Of a DNA stretch of 64,000 bases, positions 33,736 through 46,141 are shown in pieces. Each line of letters starts with the position of its first letter. The first letter of the stretch is position 1. The DNA is from Acanthococcus lagerstroemiae. Lineage: Eukaryota; Arthropoda; Insecta; Hemiptera; Eriococcidae. The notes below the pieces were generated by a model. That model made no database searches. It saw nothing but the letters and a program-made list of their open reading frames with translations, and was not told the DNA's origin. Both the position numbers and the translations under genes were made by a program. The stretch lies in the NCBI GenBank assembly GCA_031841125.1, contig CM063109.1:8656321-8720320 (forward strand). The letters are read 5' to 3'.

Positions 33736-35461
33736 CGGTGTTTATCCGCCTTTCGGAATTACGACTTTCTTCTTGTTTTCATCGTAGCCGATGGTCCTGA
33801 AGGAGCCATTTGGAGGAGGCAGTCCGCAAATGCCCGCTTTCTGTTCTGTTGAATACGCCACCAAACATTGTTCCAATAAACCCTAGCCGGCCATCGGAAC
33901 AATTGTAATACCATAAACGATGGTTGACTATCAATCTTATAGGAGCCATCTTTCTGTGCGGCGGCGAAATCGATCACTCCCATGTTGATCTGAGCCAGTC
34001 CCGAAAATCGATAACGTTTCTTGATCCATTATTTATTCCAATGCGAACTGCTCGCGAGTACGACCAGAATCACCGTCCGCAAAAGAGGAGTCGTGTTGTC
34101 TTCAGATTTATCGACTATATTAAAGTAGTTTTCTCAGCTGAAGGGGGCTTGAGACGCCCTCGCGTCCAATCGACGCCCATAATGCGGGTCGAAAAACGCT
34201 TTCGCCGGCGTATTTAAATGATGAAAGTGGATATGAGAGGTGTGCGATTTCGGTTACAACTCATCTTGGGGCCACCAGTCGTCGGGCGCTGACCTCGCAG
34301 TGCTAGAGAGAACATTTGTAAATTCGAGCTCTCAGTTGGTATATTAATTAACGATCACGATTCGCGACCGTGCCACTATGGAGTGTACGACCAATTCGTA
34401 GACTTTTAATCAATTTTGCGAATGAACGCGCACTCTGTTCTGGCTCAGTGACATGACGTATGCGAGATGATGAAAACACAAGCTGGCGCTTCACGTGAAA
34501 TTTTGACCTGAAAATACCGAGTACAGCGACGTGCAGATGTAAATAAAAAGAGAAGAGAAAATACGGGCGCGAAAAACACATTCGGCGTTCGGTGCCAAAA
34601 AAGTAGAAAATCAAATTTGTAACTAGATTGCTGCTGATACGATATGATGGTGCATTCTGAGTAATATGCCACTTCTGTGAATGTAACGGGACGTGACTAA
34701 TGTACTAATCGAAGGAAGTCCTCGAGAATGGCTAGGCACTCGATGTGTGTATCGTTTGGAAAGGTGTAGGTGGCGGAGCTAGCATGTCACAAAAGTTTGT
34801 CGAATTGGGCCATCTACATCTTCAACAAGTGTTCGTGTTCGCTCGAGACCGGTATTAGTACTCATTTGTCACAATGCTGTTCCTGCCGAGGACATTCATG
34901 ATTTCGGTGCTTCCATTGTATAACTCTGCTGCTAGAGTCCTACGTAGCTTCTACGTATTTCACATAGTCTCGAAAATGATACTTATTTCTGTATGCAAGT
35001 CATAATTGATCCGTGGTATGACGGCTGTCGTGTTCAAGGTATCAATGGTTGATGGCTAATAAGTGCTAATTCTCTCGCTGCATCACCACAGCCCGTACAG
35101 ATGCGATTGATTTACTTGTACGAGTCTTAAGTACTTGAAAATAGCTCAATTTGGGTGACATAAAGCGCTCATTAACGTTATTAATTATAGGCAAATCCTG
35201 TTAGCATCATTCGACCGTACCACTCCATTTTGGTGAGACTATTTTCATTGGCTACATAATGGGTTACGCAGTGTGTCGATGTATCGTGGCATGTTTTCCC
35301 GTTATTCAACTCAGTCGTTTTATTCGTACAGGACCGGAGCAGTGGCATTTCAAAGGGTAAAGAGCCATTTTCTCAAATGCAATCTCCCGACAGACTGTTT
35401 TCCCCATGAAGAATATCACGGCAACTAATTTCCCGACAAACAGTTTCCCGACAAAAGGAAA
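33736..35461. other. Intronic, no gene seen; mostly unique-looking
   Basis: From about 33985 to 35400 no similarity to other parts of the window is visible and CpG content is moderate. Short ORFs on both strands are unrecognised. Candidate location for intronic regulatory DNA, without a specific site I can defend. Confidence 0.35.
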
Positions 35462-35775
35462 AATTCTATTAAATGACAGACTGACTGGTCTGACTGACTG
35501 AACACTTCATTCGCTTGCGAGTACCACACTTCTTGTATCAGCCTGTATTCCCTTGCTAGCATCACGTTCCTTGTACCAGCCTGCAAGCACTACGCTTTAT
35601 TAGTGCATCATCTTGCAGACGAGTCTGCAACCACGGGACAGCATTTTCATGTCTGCTAGTCTGCTTCGCGGACTGCGCTAACATGAGAATGTCCTTATCC
35701 GCTACGCTCCGCACAGCACGTTGCGCTCCATATTTTTTGGGCGCTACGTTCGCTGGACGATGGCATGTCAGCATT
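35462..35775 (-). repeat. About 300-bp interspersed element, inverted copy at 54068-54372
   Basis: Landmarks include 'gaacacttcattcgcttgcg', 'ttgtatcagcctgtattccc', 'catcatcttgcagacgagtc', 'tccgctacgctccgcacagc' and 'gctccatattttttggg'. All recur as reverse complements in the opposite order at 54068-54372. Orientation is arbitrary. It contains 'gactgactgactgaac' at one end. Confidence 0.85.
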
Positions 35776-36344
35776 TGCAAACTTCTGACCGCACTGGAAT
35801 TGGAGCATGCAGCAACAGAAACGTGGTGGGAGTAAAATGTGGGTGAGGCACCCTGCAAAAAATGAAAATATCAAGACTGTGCGGCTCGTCTTAAGAATGT
35901 AGTTGACAACTACCGTGATGACGATGTCATTCCGATGGAATACTTGCGATGAATCGCTCATTATGTTTCATATAAGATGACCGATTATTTTCACCTAGTT
36001 ACTGACAGAGCCGATTTTTGGGCTGCTCTCTTCATTTATCAAGTCTCTGTGTTCATAGTAATGTATGGAGTAGACACTAACTTACGATGAATTTTCCTGC
36101 CCACGAATTGTCCTAGATGCAACTAATTGTCTTCCGAAGAATTGTCCCGTCACCCTGATTCAGACACTTCTGGCTGCTAGTTTGTGTCAACCAGGTGCAG
36201 CTATGCATTTGTGAATGCTATAAATAGTGTGAGGATAGATATGCAGAATCATGTGCCTTTTCCCGTTGATCCGATGCCGGACTTGACAATCGCCGTTTCT
36301 AGCGCGTGATTCTCTTGGGCAGGTTCGTTGGTGTTTTGCCGTTG
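35776..36344. other. Intronic, no gene seen
   Basis: No recognisable element or coding. Confidence 0.4.
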
Positions 36345-36715
36345 CTTCTTCGGCGTTTTTTGTTTACGTTGGAGTTTTCCTTCTCTGTGCTGAAGAGTGA
36401 GCACCGGCAGTTCGCTTACTAGCCACGTGTTTCACGACATTGAGTAAACTATCCACAGCGTGCACATGTACAGTTTCAATCTCTTTGACCTGGTGGTAAC
36501 ACGCCTTGCAATTGCAATGCCTTGATCGTGTGAACTGGCAGGAGGATGCGCTATGCTTTCCACCTCAATTGATACTGTAGTCACTGTGTTCGCTAGGATG
36601 GTAGTGGGGATATTCGAATATCACTAGCTTTCCGGCGTTGGTGGGACTCGAACCTGAAACGCAAGGATTGCAAAGCAGTCACATTACCACTTGGCCACAC
36701 AGCGACTCCATGTGT
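36345..36715 (-). mobile_element. tRNA-derived SINE, second family, antisense, intact
   Basis: On the minus strand the head 'gctgtgtggccaagtggtaa' (box A) and 'caggttcgagtcccaccaac' (box B) is followed by a specific body: 'gctagtgatattcgaatatc', 'cctagcgaacac', 'gcaaggcgtgttaccacc', 'tagtttactcaatgtcgtga'. The same organisation occurs at 37909-38715, which shows it is repetitive rather than a tRNA gene. About 370 bp. Different from the SINE family at 20395, 27820 and 31842. Confidence 0.85.
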
Positions 36716-37908
36716 TCTAGCGGGTTCTAATTAATTTCAAACATTTTTGTGTCCGGTGAGAAAACTGAACCTCGCCTGCAGATACTCTCAAACTTACGTA
36801 AAATCAACGAGTTCTGTATTTACTTTTATATAATCGCAAGATAGCCTCTCTCTTCATCTTCCTCAAGGATACATCAGCTAATGAGATCGAATGAGTTTTC
36901 GCACCATACTCGTAGGCCTGATTTGTCAGTTTCCAAAACAGCGAATAACATGCCGTTGCCGCCTGGACTAGTTTAACACACTCGACTGATCTAGACTGTT
37001 CCAGACATACTGCATATTTTCGCCGGCTCTAATTATACCCCCCCGACAAGTATGAGACTATTAGTGTCTGGCTTCACTTTCTTATTCCTTCATACCAACT
37101 CAATTACAAACGCCTGCCTGCCTTGTCGACACGGCTCAGCTCAGACATCTATAGAAAAAAAAAAACTGAGAAGTATCGGTGACCACGAGTTCTTGAACCA
37201 AGTCTTGTATTCGATTACGCATAATATTATATCGGTGTTTATAACGAATTCGTAAATAGTATCATGTGTGTAGTACTGCTATACTGCCGAGAATGACCTA
37301 TAATCCACAACTCGATTACAGAAATCTATTTATAAACTCGACGTTAAATGGCCACTTATTTACAAATAAATATTATATTATGTACAGTCTTGCGTGACGC
37401 TTTGCTACTGTGCGGAACTGTCGACTTGAACGTCGCACTGCGAATTCGAACTGAAAGATACAAGATATAATTTATTCAATCATTCGTGAACAAGATTATT
37501 TTTATGTATGATGTAACATCGGCCAGAGATCACTGACTATGGAATCGCTCATCGACAATCATCAGTGTAACTGTATGTCGAAACATAAGCGGATCAACAA
37601 AAAAATTGTTAGGTTTGAAGCACGGTGAGCCGTCTCCTGCCTCTCCCTAGAAAGTATGGCAATGTCAATGTCCAAATGTTGTCTTCGAGAAAAAGCACCG
37701 AATCTCCGTGGAGACTACTGCCTCTAGCATCTTCTCGAGTTGCTAAGTGTACGTATCAATAGATCGCGTTAGCCCTTATCTTTGACGAACATGTGCACTG
37801 TCGGAAAGGGGCCAGAGGGGCATTTGCCTCCGCTGAGATTTCAAATTACTTCTTCTTTGTCAGGCCCCGTATCTGATGCCACACGTTGGTAAGTTAGTCG
37901 GGGTAGTT
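36716..37908. other. Intronic, no gene seen
   Basis: AT-rich, unique-looking. 'aaaaaaaaaa' near 37147. No coding recognised. Confidence 0.4.
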
Positions 37909-38715
37909 TGCTGTTGATTTCCCCGTAGTTTTTTTGTTGCGTTAGAGTTCTGCTTCTCTGTGCTGAAGAGTGAGCAGCCGCAGTTCGTTTACTAGCCACG
38001 TGTTTCACGATATTGAGTAAACTATCCACGACCTGCACACGTACAGTCAGTGTTGCCCGATTATTGGAGTTAGAAGTCGCGGAATTTTCAAGCAGAAATT
38101 GCCCAAATCGCCCAACTAACAAAAATACCTACTGACTTAATTACCATCTACCATGAGCATAAATCACAATAATGTAAAACATAAGAAGCTTCATTACTGC
38201 TTTCATTATTAAAAGGAAATGTTAACGGTAATCAAACATAAGTCAACAAGCCACATTCAAGAATAACTTATGAAAACGTGAACCTTTTTATTTAACTTTT
38301 AACGATTCACTTATACACAGAATAGAAATTATTTTACATTTTGAGCAAAAAAAAAGAAAAAAAAAGAAGAGTAATCGCCCAAGTCGCAAATGTAATTTTT
38401 CGTCGCCAAAAAGGCTGTTCAAGTAGCCCAATTTGTGAATTATCGCCCAATCTGGTAGAACTACGTACAGTTCCAATCTCTCTGATCTGGTGGTAACACG
38501 CCTTGCGATTGTAATGCCTTGTTCGTGTGAACTGGCAGGGGTTTCAGGACGCGCTACGCTTCCCACCTCGATTGATACTGTAGTCGCTGTGTTCGCTAGG
38601 ATAGTAGTAGGGGTATTCGAATATCACTAGCTTTCCGACATTGGTGGGACTCGAACCCGAGACGCAAGGGTTGCGAAGCGGTCTCATTACCACTTGGCCA
38701 CACAGCGACTTTCAA
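37909..38715 (-). mobile_element. tRNA-derived SINE, second family, split by an insertion
   Basis: The head and first part of the body are at 38463-38715 and the rest at 37909-38046. The two halves together match the intact copy at 36345-36715. Between them lies a 416-bp element (38047-38462) flanked by the exact 8-base repeat 'acgtacag', which is single-copy ('atgtacag') in the intact SINE. Confidence 0.88.
38047..38462. mobile_element. 416-bp hAT-like insertion inside a SINE
   Basis: Begins 'tcagtgttgcccgattattg' and ends 'cgcccaatctggtagaact'. The ends are imperfect inverted repeats (CAGTGTTGCCCGATT against AGTTCTACCAGATT), with repeated 'tcgcccaa' blocks inside. Target duplication 'acgtacag' at 38039-38046 and 38463-38470 is exact. 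The 8-bp duplication and CAGTGTTG start fit hAT. Non-coding. Confidence 0.85.
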
Positions 38716-39364
38716 ATCGCACACTTTGTCTTTTATCCCTAAATTTATTTATAGCGTTGAATAGACAAGTTTTCTTCGTCCTTATGGTAATAATTATATA
38801 ATATTTGAGTGAGCCACCGTCTGCTCCACCCACCTATGGGCATCGGCATCTGCCACCTTTTACCACTGATTCTGTCCGGGGCATTAATAGACTGGTGAAG
38901 ACCCACATATCGCGCAATCTACCTCTTTTCCTCTTTTTGTCGAGTATGATCCAGGCTGTTGCTACTTGGTTCCATTCATTTGATTTCCCCCTCGCCATAT
39001 TATGTTCTGCGTAATTGAACTTAGTTTTTTGATTGTGTAACCTGTGCTATAAAAGTTGGCTTTACTTTTTATTTCACTCTAGCTGACCTTGTCTCTCCGC
39101 ATGTTGTTTAGAATGCTCCTTAACATGACGTACAGAGTTCTCTTCAGCTGCAAAACTTGTTCCTTAGTTATGATTGCACTTGCAGTCACAGCCGAGTACC
39201 GGAGTTGTACACATTTCTAAGACTTTCATTTTTGCTTTCTGCTGGATTTTACTTTTTAGATATGTTTTAGTGTTGAAAAGTCCCTCCATGCGCTCGCTAT
39301 TCTTGCTCTCAGTTCTTTTGATGACCCTTGTTCGCATCCATTGTTCGATTTCAATTGAATTCTA
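38716..39364. other. Intronic, no gene seen
   Basis: Mixed sequence. The short ORF at 38805-39014 is not recognised. No element ends. Confidence 0.4.
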
Positions 39365-41465
39365 TTTTCGGCAATAGATGGGATGTATGAGATATCAAAA
39401 ACAAAATTAATTTCGAAGCAAAACGCTGCAATTGAAATTTGTGTGGACGGTTTGAAGATATATAAGGTGGAGGAATATAAATATTTAGACCAAATAATAT
39501 GTTTTGAAAATAAAATCAAAAAGAACTAGATGTAAGAATAATAAACTCCTGGAGAGCCTTTTGGGCGCACAAAAACATTCTGAAGGGTAGAAGCAGTTTG
39601 CAAACCAATCTCAGGAAAGTCATATATAATCGAGTGACTGGTCTATAAGTTATATGTATATAAAGTAATATTTTTCCGCTCTAAAGTCATATAAATTTTT
39701 CTTTAAACAGTATGACTGAAAAATTGATAACATGCTACTTCCTTCAGGAGTGTTTTTTTGCCCCCCTCCCCCCACATTTATATTCTGATACCTTATACTA
39801 CAGCGCACTCAGCATTATAATTAATTATTCATATTTTGAGATGTATGTCTGCTGCCTGCACCATCCCAGTCAGCATTGGGACGAATCACCTGAAAAATTA
39901 TTCGAATCACGAATCATTTTGAATTTTTACAATTCGAATCAGGAATCAATTTTTTAAGTACGTTTGCTCAACTGACAATTTTGAGTTTTATCATTACATT
40001 CATCTTCATCACAGCTTGACTGACTATAATCCGGATCATCCAGTGATTGTTTATGTTCAAAATTGAAATTCTGATCTTCGCTATGAAAATCCTTGGCGTA
40101 TTGGGATATACACCTGCACTAGAGTGCGCTGCAAAATCACCTGTTGGGGTGTTAGCGGGAGAAAATAAAAAGGTGAACATGTGTACTTTCAAATAGAAAC
40201 ACTTCTACCTTCAGGAGGAAACAAACGAGTAGAAAATTACTCTACCAGTGGAACTGATTATAATTCGTTGAAATTTAGAAAAATGTTCTTTGAAAATGAA
40301 TTTTCAATCGACTTGATGATAGTTGAAGTTTACTACACGCTTACGGATAAATCTCCATGATCGCCATTCATACTACTGATAAAACGCAATCGTGCCAACA
40401 TTTGAAACTCTCTAATTTACATCCCAATAGGCGGCGTATTTTTTCCCAAATCATTTTTTTTTTTTCTTTTTAGCCTCGAGGCACAGATCAGATGCACATT
40501 TCATACTTTCACAGAGCACAGAATACCACCGTTCATATTTGTGACTTGTCAAAAGAAAAGACTTTACTAACATCGAACTTACCAAAAAAGAGCCCTTAAT
40601 GACGTACAACTAAAGGTTTTTTTCTTAGAATAGTTCGATACCACTAAGGACCTTTTTCTTGGGACATGTCATATTTCACAGAAACACAGAAAGAAGTATA
40701 AAAAGCAAATAAAAACGAATGCCAAAAGCCGAAACAAAACTGCTTTTTGATTCAATGTGGAAAGAGTACAAAATATGAAGGTATTTTGTGTCAAATTAAT
40801 GGAAAGAGCGAGCAGTCCTAGGTAAAATAATAGTGAAGTGAGAGGCGAAATTCTACTCCTTCTTGTAAAGAAAAATCTCTGTGTAAGCTGTCTCACTTTT
40901 CAATGAAAAAAAAAAAGTTTTTGAGGTCATATAAAAAGTCGTATAAAGTCATGTATTTTAATTTTCCATCCTGGTTGACACCCTGAAGCTCCGTATCCTG
41001 AAAAGCTGTATTTTCCCAGTACTATCTTACGGGGCTCAGACCTGGGCACTAACCAAGGGTCAAACAACTACACTCCAAAAAGTGCAGTATGCCATGCTTA
41101 GAAGCATTTTTGGTATTAAACTAAAAGATAAAGTAAGTAATCAAAAAAGCCAGCCTATCATTAAGATTAATAATTTGGGGTATGCAATTAAAAAATTGAA
41201 AGTATGCGGCGGGGGGCATATTACAAGAGCGCAGGGAAACAGATGAAATTTAGCTGCCAAGGTATGGGCTTCATAAGATGGAAGAGGGGAAAAGATAGGC
41301 CATCGACTAGATGGCTAGATGAAATTGTAGGCTTTGTAGAGCATCATTAAGTCAGTGCAGCAAGGAATAGAAAAGCATCGGCCAGACTGACGGAAACCTG
41401 TGCTCAGAGATGAAGGGTTAGGGACTCATCTACCTAACCCAAGTTTGTAATAAATAAAATGAAAC
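39365..41465 (+). pseudogene. RTE-like endonuclease/RT retrotransposon 3' part, split by an insertion
   Basis: 39370-39620 encodes VDGLKIYKVEEYKYLDQI, then INSWRAFWAHKNILKGRSSL and QTNLRK. At 40985 the protein resumes as KLRILKSCIFPVLSYGAQTW, then ALTKGQTTTLQKVQYAMLRS and IFGIKLKDKVSNQKS, and later WLDEI-like and DR-like remnants. The reading resumes at the position where the related copies at 41826 and 56302 continue, so these are two halves of one element. The 3' end has 'taataaataaaatgaaac', an A-rich tail typical of RTE elements. Many stops; inactive. Confidence 0.85.
39625..40984. mobile_element. About 1.36-kb insertion splitting the RTE copy, hAT-like right end
   Basis: The right end 'tggttgacaccctg' resembles the CAGGGTGTC ends of the 17283 element, and the subterminal 'aaaaagtcgtataaagtcat' is similar in style. 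The left end, near 39611-39630 ('caggaaagtcatatataatc'), is uncertain. No target duplication is clear. The interior is AT-rich without recognisable coding. Confidence 0.55.
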
Positions 41466-41534
41466 AGATGGGGAAGAAATTTTGATATAACCCCCCCCCC
41501 CCGGGTCACTTTTGAGAAACGTTACTCATATTAT

Positions 41535-42445
41535 AATGTATGTATATTTTAACCCGGGAAGAGAAAGGCATTAGAATTAACGGTAGAAGGCTGACTAACT
41601 TGAGGTTTGCTGATATTATTCTCATAGGGAAGGATATAAAGGAAGTCGGGGTATGCTTGAGGAGCTAGAGGACGAATGTAATAAAATTGGCTTGGAAATA
41701 AACACATCAAAAACTATGTTGATGACGAAAGACGGAGGGTCAGGTAAAATTGACTTCGGGAAACTGTCTATTGAAAACACTGATAAATACACATACTTAA
41801 GATAGTCAATCTCCTTTGGGACTACGTGGATAGAGAACTGAAACAAAGAGTCACAAAAGCATGGAAAGCGTTTTGGTCATTAAAATTTATATTAAAAAGT
41901 AAAATTAGGGTCAAAAATAAAATCAGAATTCTTGACAGCGCGGTCCTGCCGGTACTATCATATGGTGCCCAAGCTTGGTCGTTATCCAAAAAGCTAAAAA
42001 GCTTATTAGAAACCACACATTTCGGGATGCTCAGGAGTATCTTGAGGATCAAGATTGAAAATAAAATTAGCAAAATTGACATCATAAGAAAAACAGAGGC
42101 GGAAATGATTGGCTACAGAACCAAAAAATTGAAATTCAAATATGTGGGGCATTTGGCTAGGGAGTCGAGCAAAAAGTGGAGTATAGCCACTATAAGCTGG
42201 GTGCCGTATTACCTAAAAAAAAGGAGGGGAAAGCCGGTTACGAAATATCTGGACGAAATTACTCGAGCAGTAGGACCTAAATGGGCCAGCATAGCCCAAG
42301 ACAGAAAAAGATGGAAAAAGGTGGTGGAAGTCAATGCCAGAAAATGGGCAGTGTAGAGGGTGTCTCACTGGAGTATCGTATGTTCAATAATTAGTTATTT
42401 TGGAAGTAACATCCTGTACTACACATGACTTTAAATAAAATAAAA
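41535..42445 (+). pseudogene. RTE-like retrotransposon RT C-terminal half
   Basis: 41560-41815 encodes RLTNLRFADIILIGKDIKE, where FADI replaces the catalytic FADD, and then GLEINTSKTMLMTKDGG. An uninterrupted frame from 41826 to 42356 reads KAWKAFWSLKFILKSKIRV, RILDSAVLPVLSYGAQAWS, HFGMLRSILRIKIENKI, KFKYVGHLARE and WASIAQDRKRWKKVVEV, ending at a TAG. This is the typical post-RT region of insect RTE elements. The tail 'taaataaaataaaatgaaat' ends the element. The frame is intact for 176 codons, but the lost catalytic Asp and upstream stop make it non-functional. Confidence 0.88.
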
Positions 42446-43853
42446 TGAAATAAAAATATTTTAACCCTGAGCCTCACCCTACCCCTTCAAGAAGTTTCCA
42501 ATTTTCTAGTGGCGGCCAGGAAAACGTCTAAAATTCTATATATTTCTACCCGTAAGCCATATATTATGCATTAATGCATATTACGATAAACGACTATTTC
42601 GACCTCTCCCCTCTCTGTTCCGCGATTATGGTTGAAACAGTTCACTTCATGTGGTGTTTTGTCGAAAATTCAAGGAGTTAGTGTAGGTTCTTGAAATTCT
42701 TGATACACCTGGACTACTACAGTAAATCCGAAAAGGAAGAGTTGACGCCTCTTTACCAGATCTCAGACGAGGCATTGAGCCCGAGGATAAAATACAAAAC
42801 GCGCAAATAAATTATGCCCAACAAAACGAAATAAATTGAAGAGGAAAAAAAAAACAAATACCAATAAAACATTCTAATTGGCGTTTAAATTGGAAGATAA
42901 TTACGAGACGTGCTCGCATTGGCTTACGTGACGTTAACGGCGTTTATCTGGCGTAATAGAAAATTTACTGGTTTTTCTCTCCCCCTCACTTCGCTTCTTC
43001 GAATCCGAAAAATCATCGCGATGAATCCCAATTCATGCCTTCCCGATCCGCTATTAATGACCCCCCCCCCCCCACCGTCTGGTGAGAATACGAATCGATA
43101 CCATATAATGAGAAATGACGTTTTTCACATTCGTCATCACGAAACACGTAGGATTTGTCGCTCCTCGCCAACGGCTGAAAATTGCTTTTTTTATTTTTAT
43201 TTATTTTATTATTGTTATATGTATATAAAATTTTATGTTGATTGGTCTTACTGAACGAATTCGTTGTACATACGATCGTGTGCGGCCTCGTTTTAGTTAT
43301 ACGAATTTCGTGTACTCGAGTCAGATTTTGATCACTCCTATCATGTCTCACCGACCTCGTCTACATTCTGAACGGAGAATCACATTTGAGTTTACATCGA
43401 ATACATTTGGTATCGATGTACAATTACATAATGAAAAAAGAAAGAAAAAAAACCTACGCAACATAAGTCTGATTTGTGTACGCAGTATACCAAATTAAAG
43501 AGAACACTTTAGTAGCCGACTATGCAGCCAAACAGTGATTTGCTTCGCTGAGTTTTATCGCACAAATGCGGAAATTAATAACAACAAAACGGTTAACGTG
43601 CTTAAATTTTTAAAAATTAACAATAGGATGAAACAAATTACTTGTTTGTTTCGGGACTTGGCTTCCTATAGGTGTTTTTCTATACGAGCCATTTGAAGTA
43701 TAACTGTCATGTTGGGAGTGTTATCTTCGAGTATGATGCCCCGAACAGATGATACGGATCATGTGAGGAAATTCGAAATTTCCGTGTCAATACTTCATCA
43801 GTACCCAACATCACAAATTGCTGAAGCAGGTGGAAATGATCTTAGTTGACAGA
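42446..43853. other. Intronic, no gene seen
   Basis: Contains a C-run near 43061-43073. The 42900-43500 part is unique-looking with several CpGs; no coding recognised. Confidence 0.4.
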
Positions 43854-45154
43854 TGGGTAATTCTCAGAATTGGGGCATATTTCAGTTCATCAAACTTTTT
43901 GAGACTACATATTCAAAATTTCAATCGTTTTTTTAGTGAATGTATGGAGTATTATCTCATCAACCTTTCCTGACATTGGCATACCTGCCCGGACCCCTAG
44001 ACACGCCACAAAATCAAATAAACCCTCAGAATATTCCGTCGTACTGGCTGTTATGGCTCACATTTCCAAATTTCAAGTTTGTGGAAATGAGGTAATGAAA
44101 TGTTTTCCTCGGGGAAAACTAGGTGGAAATTCACTAGTATAAGGGAGAATACATATTGACAGCAAAAACAGCAACTCAGATTATACCTATCACGCGCCCT
44201 CAAGCTGAGGTAAAAGGGAGGTTCTGCATTCGAGGTTCCATTGTAGTGGCTATTTTTCAGTAGCGCTCTCTGGCTCACAGATTGAATCACGAGTGCTACC
44301 AACTGGCTGCAACGCTGTGGTGCTGCAGTAAGGATATCATGCGCATCTCAGATCTTGGATCTCAGTGTTACTATCTAGTTGTTCAGTGAAAATATCTGAT
44401 AACGCGCTTATTTACAATCTTTGGGGTATTTCGTAGTGGCTTATCACATCTTGCTGGAATGCTGCTAAGTCCTGGAAAAAAGAAGGATTATACTGGAATT
44501 ATTCAGTATATTGACATTGAAATATTAAAAACTGTCCATAAAAGTATCTTAAATTTAATTTATCTACTATTTTTCTTACGTATTGGATCATCTTTAGTTT
44601 TCTTTCACAGTGGCAATGTTTATATTTCTAACCACTATCATGGAACTAAACATCCACTATGTAAGAATGTACATATTTATACACCCATATCCTAAGTGTA
44701 CTTGTAGCTCACTTACCTTGCCAATTGACTTTCTGAAGACCATGTACTTGATTTTCCACCCATTATTCAGGAAAATTGGTTGTCTGGATCATCATCATTC
44801 CACTACTGCACTGCCAAAGAAATAAATATTCACACAACAGATGCTACTGCGATGGAAATTCTAATGTTATGGTTGCCACTACGATGGAAATTCTTTCGTA
44901 GTAGTTGCCACTGCAATGGAAATTCTTTCGTAGTGGTTGCCACTACGATGGAAATTCTTTCGTAGTGTCTATAGATTTTTAGAAACGCTCTGCCCCCATC
45001 CCTCTTCGGCATTAATTGAGCCGTAGGCTAGAAATAGTATCAGATTTATGTCTATTACCAAACTGCCCAAAAAATTTGCAAGACAAGATGCTTTCTAAAA
45101 CTGATTTTGATTGTGAGTCAAATATGCCCCAATTCTGAGAATCACCCAGTTATT
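43854..45154. mobile_element. About 1.3-kb TIR element, 'gggtaattctcagaattggggcatattt' ends
   Basis: 'ttctcagaattggggcatat' at 43860 is mirrored exactly by 'atatgccccaattctgagaa' at about 45121-45140, and the match extends to 'tgggt' and 'accca'. The ends resemble those of 48264-49190 (GGGT.ATTCT…ATATTT), suggesting one superfamily. No transposase is recognisable inside. The target duplication is not clear. Confidence 0.65.
44838..44969. repeat. Minisatellite, 32-bp unit, four units
   Basis: The unit 'gatggaaattctttcgtagt' plus 'ggttgccactac' is repeated about four times, the first copy diverged ('ctaatgttat' in place of 'ctttcgtag'). It lies inside the 43854-45154 element. Each unit contains 'cactacg' and 'cgtagtg', so the array is also locally self-complementary. 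Confidence 0.88.
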
Positions 45155-46141
45155 GATCATAATATCCTCGTCTAAATTTCTAATCTGCCTGAAAGCCATG
45201 TTTGAAACGTTGGCAATCCGTTCGACAGGCTCGGTACTGAATTTATTCCATAAGGGGAATTTCGGAGTGTTGACCTTTTGAAAGTGATGAAACGTTGTTG
45301 AGGAGCGAAGCGAGCAAACTTTTTCCAGTTTTCCCGAAAATTTCTATGAGAAGATTTTATTTGAACGATCAAGAGTGGTAGGGAACTATCCCCCAAATCC
45401 TTCCTGAAAACCTGCTATACCGTCCAGATTTTTTTAACGATCATCAACTTGAACAATAATGACGATAACAATCAGGTTTTATTCATAATTTTACTGTCGA
45501 CTGTACAATATAAATATTTTATTATGTTTACCATTTAAAGAGTGGCCCTCCTTTGGGCGTAGACCTCCTCAGTTTTTGCCCAGCGCTGACGAACCCGTGC
45601 ATCTCTTCCTTAAAGTATGCCACAGAACTATTTCATTTCGTCGTCCCACCTTTGGTATGGGATCTTCCTTGTTTTCTTTTTTTTTATCGTGTGGTATCCA
45701 TGTCAGTATCCTCCTTTCCCACCTCTCTTCGCCTTGTGGTGTAATATGTCGTGCTTATCTTATTTTATTTATTTATTTGACAATATTTTACCTTCCCCAC
45801 CCACAGGCAAGCCAAATTCAAGACGAGGGAGCAATTGAGGTATTACAAGTTAGGACAGCAAATCGGTATGTGTACCTATATATTTAAAAAAAATACAAAA
45901 AAGAAAAAGAAACAAAAAAAAATTTAAAAAACAATGAGAAACAAGGAAAGAAACCAATACGAGACATGACTGAGCCAACAGAGGCGCGAACTACCACCGG
46001 GTTCACCCCCCCCCTCGTGACCACTCCGACACACATACCTTCCATACAGGATTCGTGTACCTAGTTCTACATTATTTACTTATCCAGGCAGTAATCAACT
46101 CGTGCACACTTGACCAGACATAATTTTTCATTTCTTAGAAT
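45155..46141. other. Intronic, no gene seen
   Basis: Poly-A-rich at 45885-45930 and pyrimidine-rich at 45660-45800. No coding recognised. Confidence 0.4.

Noticed and set aside
36640..36712. Apparent tRNA gene on the minus strand
   Set aside because: Identical context and body at 38640-38712 show it is the head of a SINE.
41826..42356. Intact 176-codon ORF as a possible host gene
   Set aside because: It is the C-terminal region of an RTE retrotransposon, with sister copies at 40985 and 56302 and an A-rich tail.
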